A stretch of DNA of 64,000 nucleotides from FEN-1219 sp035644475 (GCA_035644475.1 DASQOL010000057.1:6928-70927), one strand, 5' to 3'; positions 32,427 through 41,105 are shown, counted from the stretch's first letter. The notes: generated from the letters alone by a model not told the origin. A program made the numbers and translations.

Positions 32427-33210
32427 GTGGCTGCTCGCCGCTGAGGCCGAGAACAATCTGATCCTCGCGAACGCGGAGGTGATCGCCGCGACGCACGATC
32501 ACCCGTTTCGCGAGCCGTTGTACTTCGCCGCGCTTTGGGATGAGGGTCGGATCGCGGGCTGCGGCGTCTGCGCGCCTCCCGACGGCCTCGAGCTTACGGC
32601 GCTGCCGCCGGGCGCGGCGCGTCTGTTCGTCCCGAGCGTGGCGGAGCTGCACCCGCGGCTGGCGGCCGTCGGCGGCCCGCCGGACGCGGCGCTCGAGTTC
32701 GCGCGGGCCTGGGCGCGGGAGCGGGGCGGCGAGTGGCAGATGCGTCACCATTGGCACTGGTTTCGTCTCGACGGCGTCACGCGGCCGCGGCGCGCGCCGC
32801 CCGGGCGGTTGCGCGTCGCGGTCGTCGACGATTGGCCCACGCTCGCAGCGTGGGCGCCGCGCTACGGTCCCGAGGAGAACACACCCGTCGACGTCACGGG
32901 CCTGTTCGCGCGACTCCTCGCGCGCGGCGCGCTGTACGTGTGGGACGACGGCGGTGCGAAGTGCGTGGTCGGCGTGTCGGGCAGAACGCGCCACGGAGCG
33001 CGCATCGCCGCCGTCTACACGCCGCCCGAGTTCCGCGCGCGCGGCTACGCGAGCAACGCGGTGGCTGCGACGTGCGAGACCGTGCTCGAGAGCGGTGTGA
33101 GGTTCTGCGTGCTCGCTGCCCATCGCGAGCCGTCCACTCAAGCCCGGATCTACCGCAGCGTCGGCTTCCGTCCGATCCGTGAGCACTTCGCGATCGACTT
33201 GGGGCTCTGA
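32362..33210 (+). CDS. GNAT-family N-acetyltransferase (282 aa)
   Basis: The ATG at 32362 (MDESARVERCRNAAAFLG) was chosen; an earlier in-frame ATG at 32302 lies deep in the upstream gene. The C-terminal 120 residues form a GNAT fold: PGRLRVAVVDDWPTLAAW, then IAAVYTPPEFRARGYASNAVA, the acetyl-CoA binding R/Q-x-x-G-x-G/A loop, then FCVLAAHREPSTQARIYRSVGFRPI. The N-terminal 150 residues (AREWLLAAEAENNLILANAEVIAA) are a variable half found in the subgroup of two-domain GNATs. The substrate cannot be inferred. Translation is probably coupled to the glycosylase gene because the genes overlap. Confidence 0.82.
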   Translation: MDESARVERCRNAAAFLGAAREWLLAAEAENNLILANAEVIAATHDHPFREPLYFAALWDEGRIAGCGVCAPPDGLELTALPPGAARLFVPSVAELHPRLAAVGGPPDAALEFARAWARERGGEWQMRHHWHWFRLDGVTRPRRAPPGRLRVAVVDDWPTLAAWAPRYGPEENTPVDVTGLFARLLARGALYVWDDGGAKCVVGVSGRTRHGARIAAVYTPPEFRARGYASNAVAATCETVLESGVRFCVLAAHREPSTQARIYRSVGFRPIREHFAIDLGL

Positions 33211-33422
33211 GCGTCGGGCTCCGAGCCCTCGAGCCGGTCCCTCGTACGGGTCCAGCCTTGGTGCAAGCGGGCCCCGCGGTTGCGCCTTCACAGTGCAGGC
33301 GCGGCGCCGCGTCGGGGCTGCGCGCCGCGCCGCGCCTCGCCCCGCGCCCGCCGGCACGGCGGGGCATGCTTCTTGCAAACCGTGCGCACGGGCCAGGCCG
33401 GCCAACTTACGAGGAACCGCGA

Positions 33423-34331
33423 GTGCGCCAGAGCTCGATACGGGGCTTGCGAACCTTCTGTGTCGCCGCACGCTGCTTGTCCTTCAAGGCGGCGGCGGAA
33501 GAATTGTGCGTGACGCCGTCGGCCGTGAGCCACCAGATCAAGGGCCTCGAGCAGCAGCTGCGCGCGCAGCTCTTCGAGCGCCGCACGCGCGAGGTCGCGC
33601 TCACCGAGATCGGCGCGGCGCTGTTCGCGCAGGTCGACCCGCTGCTCACGGAGCTCGACAACGTCACCGCGAGGTTTCTCGCGCCTAACGGCCAGCGGCG
33701 GGTTCTCAAGATCACGCTGTTGCCGTTCTTCGCGAGCGAGATGTTCATCCCGCGGCTGTCCGCGTTCGCGGACCTGCATCGCGCGATCGACATGCGGGTC
33801 GAGACCACCGAGGCCGGCGCGTCGCATCCCGCCGCGAGCGACGCGTCGATCTTGCTGCTCCCGCACCGGCCGCCGGACGTCTGCGCGCATCCGCTGTTCA
33901 CGTTGCGGCTCGCGCCGGCGTGCTCGCCCCAGCTCGCGCGAGAGCTCAAGCTCGGCGATCCGCGCGCGCTGCTCGGCGCAACGCTCATCGTGCACAAGTC
34001 GCGCTCGCACGCTTGGCAGGATTGGTTCGCGAGCATGTCCATCGCGCTGGAGCGGCCGCCGAAGGTCATTCATCTCGACAGCATGTTCGCGGTGGCGCGG
34101 GCGGCGGAGCGCGGGCTCGGCGTCGCGCTCGTGCCGATTCCGTTGTCGGGCTCGTGGTTCAGCTCGGGCGCGCTCGTGCGGCCGTGCATCGGCGAGCTCG
34201 AGACGAGCGACACCTACTACTTCGTGTATCGCAACGAGGCGGCGCAGAACCCAGACGTTTGCGCGCTGCGCGACTGGGTGATCGGCACGTTCGCGCAGCA
34301 GCGGGATGAACGCATGTCAGCCGTTGCCTAA
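33423..34331 (+). CDS. LysR-family transcriptional regulator, GcvA-like (302 aa)
   Basis: The GTG at 33423, preceded by GAGGAA, starts the protein one helix before the HTH (IRGLRTFCVAARCLSFKAAAEELCVTPSAVSHQIKGLEQQL, residues 5-45); longer in-frame starts exist at 33366 and 33258 but add unlikely sequence. Length (302) matches the family. The effector domain (about 95-295) has ITLLPFFASEMFIPRLSAF, LLPHRPPDVCAHPLFTLRL and RGLGVALVPIPLSG. GcvA-type regulators control amino-acid or beta-lactamase genes; the target here is not adjacent, because downstream is the transposon-rich gap and upstream is the GNAT gene on the same strand. Confidence 0.85.
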   Translation: MRQSSIRGLRTFCVAARCLSFKAAAEELCVTPSAVSHQIKGLEQQLRAQLFERRTREVALTEIGAALFAQVDPLLTELDNVTARFLAPNGQRRVLKITLLPFFASEMFIPRLSAFADLHRAIDMRVETTEAGASHPAASDASILLLPHRPPDVCAHPLFTLRLAPACSPQLARELKLGDPRALLGATLIVHKSRSHAWQDWFASMSIALERPPKVIHLDSMFAVARAAERGLGVALVPIPLSGSWFSSGALVRPCIGELETSDTYYFVYRNEAAQNPDVCALRDWVIGTFAQQRDERMSAVA

Positions 34332-34653
34332 GAACATATCGTTTGTCTCCGGCAGCGCGGATGTTTAACTTGGTGTCGCAGGAGCAGTGGAGCCAAGGAT
34401 GGCTCGAAAGTCGGATCGTTGTTTCGTTGCCCCTGGTGTCTGGATCACTGTAGTTGTCTCTTCGATCGGTGATGCACGTTGCAAAGGCCGGCAGTACTCG
34501 CTACGCCCCCCCCAGCAAGCTGCTGACTAGCACACTGCCTTTGCAACGTTCTCGGCCCGGCCTCGCTCGAGGCCGGGTCATTTATTCGAAGCTCATCGCT
34601 GTTCCACCTTCGAACTGCATCGCGGCGCTTGCCTGTGGGGTGCGAATTGCTAA
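34332..34653. other. Non-coding gap with large inverted repeat and GC hairpin, transposase side
   Basis: About 320 bases between LysR and the transposase without a convincing gene. It holds a 12-bp perfect inverted repeat ACGTTGCAAAGG (34476-34487) / CCTTTGCAACGT (34538-34549) enclosing a small hairpin (CAGCA-AGC-TGCTG), then a separate strong hairpin CCCGGCCTC-gctc-GAGGCCGGG (34556-34577). The latter could terminate transcription, but the T run is weak. Base composition is lower in GC than neighbouring genes. Could be a structured RNA or the remains of the element's end. Confidence 0.5.
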
Positions 34654-35766
34654 TCACGCCGGAAACGGCAGCGCGTAGAGGCCGCGGCAATAGCTTTGCC
34701 AGTGAAGTCGTTCGAGCACTTGCTTCGGACGCGGCACGCCGGCCGGCGTTTGTCCGCCCAGCGTCCGATGTGCACGTACGCCGTTGTAATAGGCCTTGAA
34801 CGAGCCGAGCTTTCGCTCGAGATCGCGAGCGTTCCACAACGGCGTCCGATCGAGAAACTCACGGCGGACCGTTCCAATCAGCCGCTCGACGAACGGGTGC
34901 GACAACGGCACGTAAGGCACTGTCTTCACCGCCTCGATTTCCAAGATGCGCAAGTTCGCCTTCCAACGGTGAAACTCGAACAGCGGGTCATGATCGGTGC
35001 TCAGGCGCCGAGGCAATCCGCCGGAGCCCGCGATCGCTCGCGCCAGCATTCGGCAGACGGCCGCCCCGTCAGGCGCGCCGGCGTGGGCGGCAAAGCCGAC
35101 GATCCGCCGCGTGCACTGGTCCATCACGAGCATCACCCAGTGGCTCTTGAGAGCCAAGGACTCGCAGCGAAAGAGATCGACCGACCAGAGACTGTCCTTG
35201 GCGTTGCCGAGCAACGAGAGCCAGGAAGGGCCGCCATCGCCGCGATTGGGGCGATAGTGCTTGGCGAGGACGCGGCGGACGACGTCCTTGTCGATCTCGA
35301 CGTCGAACACGAGCGCGAGCTGCTCGGCGATTCGCTGGTAGCCGAAGCGCGGATTCCGGCGCTTCATCTCGACGATGGCGGCGACGATCTCGGGACAAGG
35401 TCCCTTCGGACCTGGCCGGCCGCCGCGCTTCGGGGTGAACAGCAGCCGATACTTGCGGGTCACCAAGGCTCGATGAAATCCAAGGATCGTCGAGGGCTTG
35501 AGGACGACTGCCGATTTCAAGAGCCGAGCGCGGGTCATGAAGGTGGCGCAAGCAGCGGCGATCACTCGATCCATCGGCCGGAGATTCGGCGCGCGCTCGC
35601 GCGAACGGTTGAGAACGATGGGCTGCTGCTTCAGCAGCAACGACTCGGCGACGACCGCGCGCACGCCCTCGGGCCGCCAGCACTTTACGAGCGTTGCTAT
35701 TAGGTGAGTCGAGAGAATCGCCAGCTCGCGCATTCGGGCAATCGTAACGATCAGCGATGAGATCAC
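34654..35766 (-). mobile_element. DDE/integrase-core transposase of an IS-like element (370 aa)
   Basis: Single-ORF transposase. The N-terminal 120 residues (ESLLLKQQPIVLNRSRERAPNLRPMDRVIAAACATFM) are a helical DNA-binding region. The catalytic core has D197 (SVDLFRCES), D258 in STDHDPLF and E294 in PFVERLIGTVRREFLD, fitting a DDE-type integrase fold; FGYQRIAEQLALVFDVEIDKDVVRRVLAKHYRP is the typical HTH_21-like part. The gene appears intact, so it may be active. I could not find terminal inverted repeats or a target-site duplication, so the element's boundaries are unknown. The coordinates given are those of the gene only. It lies next to a toxin-antitoxin pair, forming an accessory island. 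Confidence 0.82.
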
Positions 35767-35820
35767 AAGAGCCGAGTCAGCGTCGCAGCGAGCAGCACAT
35801 GTGCGCAGTTCGGTCGATTC

Positions 35821-36188
35821 CTATTGGCGCTGCGTGAGAATGTCTTTACTCATTCGCTCCAACTGATCGAGTAGCGGCGGCAAGCTGACGATGACGGTTT
35901 CCCACACGATGTCGAGGTCGATATCGAAGTATCCGTGCGCAATGCGGTTGCGCATGCCCTTCATAGGCTCTTCCAGGCGACCGCACTGTACCGCTGGGCG
36001 AATTCCGGGTATTCGTTCAGAAGTTTCGTCGCTGCCTCACCGATCACGACGAGATTCAGGATGACGGCCTGCTGCGTCCGTTTGTCGGCAACGAACGCAT
36101 TCTTGTTCATCCCCTCGACGTAAGAATGGGCCAGCCGTGCCGCTTCCGCGATGTGTTCGAGGTAGTCGCCGAGACGACTCTCATTCAT
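35821..36188 (-). pseudogene. HepT-like ribonuclease toxin (frameshifted just before the catalytic motif)
   Basis: First part (36188 down to 35961) encodes MNESRLGDYLEHIAEAARLAHSYVEGMN through VVIGEAATKLLNEYPEFAQRYSAVAWKSL then stops. In the next frame the reading continues MKGMRNRIAHGYFDIDLDIVWETVIVSLPPLLDQLERM to a stop at 35821-35823. The second part contains RNRIAHGYF, the RX4-6H-Y motif required for HepT RNase activity. The total of 368 bases is one short of a multiple of three, so a single-base deletion at about 35961-35970 explains it. HepT pairs with MntA, encoded just upstream with a 4-base overlap. Unless frameshifting occurs, the toxin is inactive. Confidence 0.85.
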
Positions 36189-36475
36189 ATCGCCCGCGCC
36201 TGTGCTAGTACGCGATTGCGAACCTTCAACGGCAGGTCACCTGGCACGCGCACGTCGACGCGGACGCCGAGCAGCTCTTCTAGCTCGACTTGAAGACCGC
36301 CAAGGTCGAATAAGGTCGCTCCGGGAAGCGGATCGACGAGCAGATCGAGATCGCTGCCTTCTCGATCTTGCCCTGTGGCCACGGAACCAAAGACTCGCGG
36401 GTTCGTTGCACGAAAACGATGCGTGACAGCGCGAACGGCGTCCCGATGGTTCTTCAGTGCGGTCGAGGGTTTCAT
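36185..36475 (-). CDS. MntA-like nucleotidyltransferase antitoxin (96 aa)
   Basis: Minimal nucleotidyltransferase domain: FGSVATGQDREGSDLDLLVD contains the GSX(10)DXD catalytic signature. The ATG at 36473-36475 (MKPSTALKNHRDAVR) was chosen over an ORF start at 36499. The stop TGA overlaps the HepT start (ATGA at 36185-36188), the usual MntA-HepT arrangement. In characterised systems MntA AMPylates a tyrosine of HepT to neutralise it (type VII toxin-antitoxin). Here the partner HepT reading frame is broken, so the antitoxin may be a leftover. Confidence 0.85.
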   Translation of the reverse strand: MKPSTALKNHRDAVRAVTHRFRATNPRVFGSVATGQDREGSDLDLLVDPLPGATLFDLGGLQVELEELLGVRVDVRVPGDLPLKVRNRVLAQARAI

Positions 36476-36665
36476 GGCTGTCGGCGAGATTATAGACAAT
36501 CGCTGCTCTCGCGGAGTGCGAATTGCGCCTCAAACGATCAGCGCAGCGTGCCTGTGGCGAATTCCTCTTCAAACCGCTGCCGGCAGTTGAAAAAGCCCCC
36601 CCGGCAGTGAGATCGCCAGCGCTACGCCGCGAGATGGAGCGGTCCGCCGTGCCGCGGCGCCGAAG

Positions 36666-38066
36666 TCAGACCGGTGCGGGCGTCGCTGCGAGCGAGCGCT
36701 CGCGCGCGAGTGCCGGCAGCTCCAACGTCACCACCAGCCCCGGGGCGTTATCGGACAGCGTAAGCCTCCCGTGATGCTGCAACGCCACCGCCTTCACGAG
36801 CGCTAACCCCAGTCCGTTCCCTGGCTGCGACCGCGCCTGATCGAGTCGCGCGAACCGCTGCAGCACGCGCTCCCGATCGGCCTCCGGCACACCGGGCCCC
36901 GAGTCGGCCACGCGCACGAGCGCCGTGTCGTCGGTGCGCTCGAGCGTGAGTGTCACCGATCCGCCCGCCGGTGTGTACTTCACCGCATTGTCGAGCAGGT
37001 TGGTTAGCGCCTGCGCGAGCAGCTCGCGGTCGCCGAACACGTCCACCGTTGCGCGGCAGTCGCACGCCAGCGCGATCCGCTGCTCGTCGGCCGCCGCCTG
37101 ATAGAGCTCGGCCACGTCGCGCACGATCTTGCCCAAGTCCACCGCCGCGAACGCGTTGCGGTGCGCGCCCGACTCCACCCGCGCGATTCGGAGCAGCGCG
37201 TTGAACGTGTCGAGCACGTGGTCCACCTGCTGCACACACTCCGCGATGTCGTCGCGGTTCGGCCGCTCGGCCGCGGCCACCATCTCGAGCCGATTGCGTA
37301 GGCGCGTGAGCGGTCCGCGCAGGTCGTGCGCGACGCTGTCGCCTACGTGCCGCATGCCCTCGAGCAGGCTCTCGATCTGGTCGAGCATCGCGTTGATGTT
37401 CTGCGCGAGCTCGTCGTGCTCGTCATTGCCGCCGGTGCGCGGCGCACGGCGGCTCAAGTCGCCGGCCATGATCTGGCGCGTCGTGCGGTTCAGATCGGCG
37501 ATCCGGCGCTGCGCGCCGCGCGCAACGAGCAGGCCGCCGAGCAGCGACAGGCCGAGCGCGAGCGGCAGGCCGTAGAACAGTGCGCGCCGGAATACCTGCT
37601 TCACGCGCGTGAGCTCGGTGGTTTCGCGGCCCACGAGCAAGCGGAAGCCGAGGCCCAAGCGGAACACCATCGCGCGCACCGGCGACTCGCGGCCCGTTGA
37701 TTCGTCGCGCACGGTAAAGTCGACCCACTCGCCAGCGAAGCGGTCGAGCTCGGCCGGCCAATACGGAACGTTGCCCGCGTACTTCGTGCCGATCGCGTTC
37801 GCGAGCAGATAGACGGAGCGCTGGTCCTCGCGGTTCATCACGCGCTCGTCGATGATCGCTTTGAGCGCGGGGAGGTCGCCTTGGCTGTACTGCTCGCGCA
37901 GGCCGTTGATCTCGGCCTCGATGACGTCGTTGGTTTGCCGCTCGATGTAGCCGAACGTGGACCAGTAGAGGAATGCGAGCAGCGCGATCGCCGACACGGT
38001 GAACAGCGCGGTGTAGGCCAGCGTGAGCTGGAACACACTCGTGCGGAACAACGTTCGCAGTCTCAT
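36666..38066 (-). CDS. Membrane sensor histidine kinase, OmpR-type system (466 aa)
   Basis: Envelope-sensing kinase. The ATG at 38064-38066 gives MRLRTLFRTSVFQLTLAYTALFTVSAIALLAFLYW with the first transmembrane helix; the longer ORF to 38108 adds MQHVPIFPLRQLNA, translated from a family B repeat and unlikely to be native. A periplasmic domain (about 36-155) is followed by a second helix (LPLALGLSLLGGLLVA), HAMP (RRIADLNRTTRQIMAGDLSRR), HisKA with SVAHDLRGPLTRLRNRLE, and HATPase boxes LLDNAVKYTPAGG, DSGPGVP and GNGLGLALVKAV. It pairs with the response regulator encoded upstream on the same strand, from which it is separated by the repeat. Confidence 0.9.
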   Translation of the reverse strand: MRLRTLFRTSVFQLTLAYTALFTVSAIALLAFLYWSTFGYIERQTNDVIEAEINGLREQYSQGDLPALKAIIDERVMNREDQRSVYLLANAIGTKYAGNVPYWPAELDRFAGEWVDFTVRDESTGRESPVRAMVFRLGLGFRLLVGRETTELTRVKQVFRRALFYGLPLALGLSLLGGLLVARGAQRRIADLNRTTRQIMAGDLSRRAPRTGGNDEHDELAQNINAMLDQIESLLEGMRHVGDSVAHDLRGPLTRLRNRLEMVAAAERPNRDDIAECVQQVDHVLDTFNALLRIARVESGAHRNAFAAVDLGKIVRDVAELYQAAADEQRIALACDCRATVDVFGDRELLAQALTNLLDNAVKYTPAGGSVTLTLERTDDTALVRVADSGPGVPEADRERVLQRFARLDQARSQPGNGLGLALVKAVALQHHGRLTLSDNAPGLVVTLELPALARERSLAATPAPV

Positions 38067-38087
38067 CGCATTGAGTTGGCGAAGAGG

Positions 38088-38170
38088 AAAAATAGGGACA
38101 TGTTGCATTTTCGGCGACCCGCCGAGGCTCGTCGCGCGCGTCGTCGAAAATGCAACATGTCCCTATTTTT
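38088..38170. repeat. Family B inverted repeat between response regulator and kinase genes
   Basis: Left arm at 38088-38113 (AAAAATAGGGACATGTTG then CATTTTCG) and right arm at 38145-38170, complementary over about 25 bases with a GC-rich spacer. T runs end both strands. The response regulator stop (38173-38175) lies 2 bases beyond. It occupies the intercistronic space of the two-component operon, so it may attenuate kinase expression. Confidence 0.9.
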
Positions 38171-38172
38171 CC

Positions 38173-38850
38173 TCAGGCGTCCAGCCGATAACCTACACCG
38201 CGCACGGTGTGCAGCAAAGGCCGGTCGAAGCCGCGGTCGATCTTCGAGCGCAGGCGGCTCACGTGCACGTCGATCACGTTCGTCTGCGGGTCGAAGTGAT
38301 AGTCCCACACGCCCTCGAGCAGCATGGTGCGGGTGACCACCTGGCCCGCGTGCCGCAGCAAAAACTCCAGCAGCTGGAACTCGCGCGGCTGCAAGTCGAT
38401 GAGCTCGCTGCCGCGGCGCACTTCGCGCCGCAGCAGGTCCATCTCGAGGTCGGCGGCCTTGAGCACGGTGGAGGGCGCGTCGCCGCCGGTCTTCGCGCGG
38501 CGGTCGAGCGCCTCGAGCCGCGCGAGCAGCTCGCTGAAGGCGAACGGTTTCACGAGGTAGTCGTCGCCGCCGGCCTTGAGCCCCTTGACGCGGTCGTCGA
38601 CCTCGCCCAAGGCGCTCAGGATCAATACAGGTGTGGAATCTTGCGACGCGCGCAGCGTGCGGATCAGCGTGAGCCCGTCGACTCCCGGCAGCATCCGGTC
38701 GACGACCAGCACGTCGTAGTCCTCGGTGGTGGCGAGAAACAGGCCGTCTTTGCCGTTGTCGGCATGGTCGACGTTGTAGCCGGCCTGCGCCAGTCCGTTG
38801 CGAATGAACGAGGCGACATCCTTGTCGTCCTCGATGACCAAAATACGCAC
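38173..38850 (-). CDS. OmpR/PhoB-type response regulator (225 aa)
   Basis: Receiver domain at 1-120 with E7-D8-D9 acidic cluster (IEDDKDVASFI), phospho-acceptor D51 (VVDRMLPGVDG), T/S around 79 (ILSALGEVDDR) and K101 (VKPFAFSELL). C-terminal winged helix at about 130-225 with RRGSELIDLQPREFQLLEFLLRHAGQVVTRTMLLEGVWDY and NVIDVHVSRLRSKIDRG, the recognition helix. It is the first gene of the two-component operon and is followed, after the repeat, by the sensor kinase. Neighbouring DegP on the other side suggests an envelope-stress role, but the sequence does not prove a target. Confidence 0.93.
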   Translation of the reverse strand: MRILVIEDDKDVASFIRNGLAQAGYNVDHADNGKDGLFLATTEDYDVLVVDRMLPGVDGLTLIRTLRASQDSTPVLILSALGEVDDRVKGLKAGGDDYLVKPFAFSELLARLEALDRRAKTGGDAPSTVLKAADLEMDLLRREVRRGSELIDLQPREFQLLEFLLRHAGQVVTRTMLLEGVWDYHFDPQTNVIDVHVSRLRSKIDRGFDRPLLHTVRGVGYRLDA

Positions 38851-38943
38851 GCCGCTCTAGACCTCGCTCGTTGCCGGACGCGGCGCCTCTCGGGCGGGAC
38901 GTCGCGTCCTTCGATCATGACCAGTGCGGCGTGGCGTGGCGGC

Positions 38944-39387
38944 TCAGCTCGCCCGAGTCGTGAGAGCCTTCGCCTCGTCGCGTGTCAGTTTGAAGATCCC
39001 GTGAATAGGGTAACGGAAGCCGCGCACTTGTACCGCGTCGAACCTCGCATATACCCGGTTGCCGACGGACGTCAAGCCGATCGCCTGCGCGAACCGCAAG
39101 TCGTGGCTCGGGAACGAGAGCTCCACGAGATACGCCTGCCACGGCGTGGTCCACACAACTACGGTGTCGTCGTCGATCGCGTGCCAGCTATACGGACGCG
39201 TGAGAAGCGCAAAGCTGTCGACCTCCTCGCCCACGCCTTGGCCCGGCTCCACGTTGGCAGCGGCGGCATTGGCGTGATTGTTCGCGGGCCTCGCGAGCGA
39301 AGCCGTGCTGAAGGCCGCAGCCAACGCCAACGCGGCGATCGCCACTGCGCCGCGCTTGGTCCATCTGTTCAGATCGGAAAGTTCCAT
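38944..39387 (-). CDS. DUF6491-type exported protein (147 aa)
   Basis: N-terminal hydrophobic segment (about 11-33, KRGAVAIAALALAAAFSTASLA) functions as a signal peptide. The mature part has SFALLTRPYSWHAIDDDTVVVWTTPWQAYLVELSFPSHDLRFAQAIGLTS and RFDAVQVRGFRYPIHGIFKLT. This strand order (an R-xxxxW motif, 'IDDDTVVVW', 'AYLVEL') matches the small family DUF6491 found in Caulobacter and xanthomonad relatives. The usual paired cysteines of that family are not seen here (S and Y occupy the places), so the assignment is tentative. It is divergent from the degP-like gene, with a 209-base intergenic region. Confidence 0.65.
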   Translation of the reverse strand: MELSDLNRWTKRGAVAIAALALAAAFSTASLARPANNHANAAAANVEPGQGVGEEVDSFALLTRPYSWHAIDDDTVVVWTTPWQAYLVELSFPSHDLRFAQAIGLTSVGNRVYARFDAVQVRGFRYPIHGIFKLTRDEAKALTTRAS

Positions 39388-39519
39388 GGTCGTCTCCTAA
39401 TTGCCCGCTGAAGCCTCACTCCTCAGTGTTCTTTCAGCGTGGACTCCACCTTATTCCCATAGACCTGAACGGCTCATTAATACCCCGAATATCAATGTCC
39501 GAGCATTACGAAAAAGTAG

Positions 39520-39547
39520 GGAACTCGTGAGCCCCCGTTAATCCGCT
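39520..39547 (+). promoter_or_regulatory. Candidate RpoE-like promoter of the DegP gene
   Basis: GGAACT at 39520-39525 followed after 16 bases by TCCGCT (39542-39547). The -35 is typical of extracytoplasmic stress promoters; the -10 is a weaker match. It lies about 50 bases before the ATG of the DegP gene, in an AT-rich intergenic region. Inference only. Confidence 0.3.
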
Positions 39548-39596
39548 GCGGCGTAGCTTTGCCTTCCATGATGCGAATCAGCGAAGGAGACTCGCG

Positions 39597-41105
39597 ATGA
39601 CTCACACACTCTCTGCGCGGTCGGGATGGCTCGCTGGAGCCATTGGCGGCGCAGCTCTCATGCTCACCGTGATCGCGGTGGATTTCACCCCGCCGGCGCA
39701 CTCGGCCGCGCCGCCCGCGGCGATGGCGACGGGCGGGTTCGCCGACGTCGTGGAAACCGTGAGCCCGGCCGTCGTGAACATCATGGTCGACAAGGTCGCC
39801 GACGCCGAGCCCACGGCGTTTGGCGGGGATTTCGGCGGCGACAACGATAGCCAGCCGCGCGGCCGCAATGCGGACCCGCGCTCCCGCTCGCCGTTCGACG
39901 AGTTCTTCGGCCGCTTCTTCGACGCGCCGGGCCAGCAGTATCAAATGCCACAGCGCCGCGTCGAAGGGCAGGGCTCGGGATTCTTGATCGAGGCCGACGG
40001 TTACATCGTCACCAACAATCACGTGATCGACGGGGCCGACAAGATCGTCGTTACCTTGCAAGACGGCAAGAAGCTCGACGCCAAGCTCATCGGCACCGAC
40101 GCGAAGACCGACGTCGCGTTGATCAAGGTGGACGGCTCGTCGCTGCCGCACGTCGCGTTCGGCGATTCCGACCACGCGCGCGTCGGCGACTGGGTGCTCG
40201 CGATCGGCAACCCGTTCGGCCTGGGCGGCACCGCGAGCGCCGGCATCATCTCGGCGCGCGGCCGCGACATCCAGTCAGGCCCGTACGACGACTATCTGCA
40301 GATCGACGCGCCGATCAACCCCGGCAACTCGGGCGGCCCCGTGTTCAACACGGCCGGTGAGGTCGTCGGCATCAACACGGCGATCTTCTCGCCGAACGGC
40401 GGCAACATCGGCATCGGCTTCGCGATTCCGTCGAATCAGGCCAAGACCGTGGTCGCGGCGCTGAAGAGCAACGGCAGCGTGGAGCGCGGCTGGCTCGGCG
40501 TGCAGATCCAAAATCTCGACGACGAGCTCGCGGCGTCGCTCGGCCTCGATCACGACAAGGGCGCGCTCGTCGCCGAAGTCTTGAGCGACGGCCCGGCGAA
40601 GAAGGGCGGCGTGCTCGCGGGCGACGTGATCACCAAGTTCAACGATCACGAGGTCGACTCTGCTCGCACGCTGTCGCGCGTGGTGGCGGACGCCAACCCG
40701 AACGACACCGCCCGCGTCACGGTGTGGCGCAACGGCAAGGCCCACGAGCTCAAGATCAAGCTCGGCGAGGCCTCGCGCGGCGAGCAGGTGGCGGCGAATC
40801 CGGCGGCGGACGTGGGCGGCCACTCGCTCGGCCTCCAGCTGCGGCCGCTCACGGATCAGGACAAGGCGCAGCTCGGCGTGCCCGCCGACGTCGAGGGCGC
40901 GCTCGTGGTCTCGGTCGCGCCCGATAGCGCGGCCGCGGACAAAGGCATGCGGCCCGGCGACGTCATCACTCAGGTGAACCACAAGAACGTCACGTCGGCG
41001 AGCGAAGCCGCGACGGCGTTGAACGCAGCGAAGTCGGACAAGCGCGCGCTGTTGCTCGTGCGCCGCGGCGACTCGCAGCGGTTCGTGGCACTGAGCTTCT
41101 CTTGA
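39597..41105 (+). CDS. degP: Do-family periplasmic serine protease with two PDZ domains (502 aa)
   Basis: Periplasmic quality-control protease and chaperone. AAGGAG at 39583-39588 precedes the ATG. Signal region (1-37, LMLTVIAVDFTPPAHSAA). Trypsin-like domain: catalytic H142 in TNNHVIDG, D172 in KTDVALIKVD and S245 in NPGNSGGPVF. PDZ1 about 290-385 (RGWLGVQIQNLDDELAASLGL; KGALVAEVLSDGPAKKGGV), PDZ2 about 415-500 (GVPADVEGALVVSVAPDSAAADKGMRPGDVI). Length fits the family. The gene name follows the family; MucD/DegQ cannot be excluded. Located beside a two-component system on the other strand. A strong terminator follows. Confidence 0.93.
   Translation: MTHTLSARSGWLAGAIGGAALMLTVIAVDFTPPAHSAAPPAAMATGGFADVVETVSPAVVNIMVDKVADAEPTAFGGDFGGDNDSQPRGRNADPRSRSPFDEFFGRFFDAPGQQYQMPQRRVEGQGSGFLIEADGYIVTNNHVIDGADKIVVTLQDGKKLDAKLIGTDAKTDVALIKVDGSSLPHVAFGDSDHARVGDWVLAIGNPFGLGGTASAGIISARGRDIQSGPYDDYLQIDAPINPGNSGGPVFNTAGEVVGINTAIFSPNGGNIGIGFAIPSNQAKTVVAALKSNGSVERGWLGVQIQNLDDELAASLGLDHDKGALVAEVLSDGPAKKGGVLAGDVITKFNDHEVDSARTLSRVVADANPNDTARVTVWRNGKAHELKIKLGEASRGEQVAANPAADVGGHSLGLQLRPLTDQDKAQLGVPADVEGALVVSVAPDSAAADKGMRPGDVITQVNHKNVTSASEAATALNAAKSDKRALLLVRRGDSQRFVALSFS

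Noticed and set aside
34505..34513. Poly-C tract as phase-variation switch
   Set aside because: It is not inside or before a credible coding sequence.
36185..36188. MntA-HepT as an active type VII toxin-antitoxin system
   Set aside because: HepT lacks a continuous reading frame to its catalytic motif, so activity cannot be claimed.
38067..38108. N-terminal extension of the sensor kinase (MQHVPIFPLRQLNA)
   Set aside because: Encoded by the family B repeat; the internal ATG gives the standard short cytoplasmic lead before the first helix.
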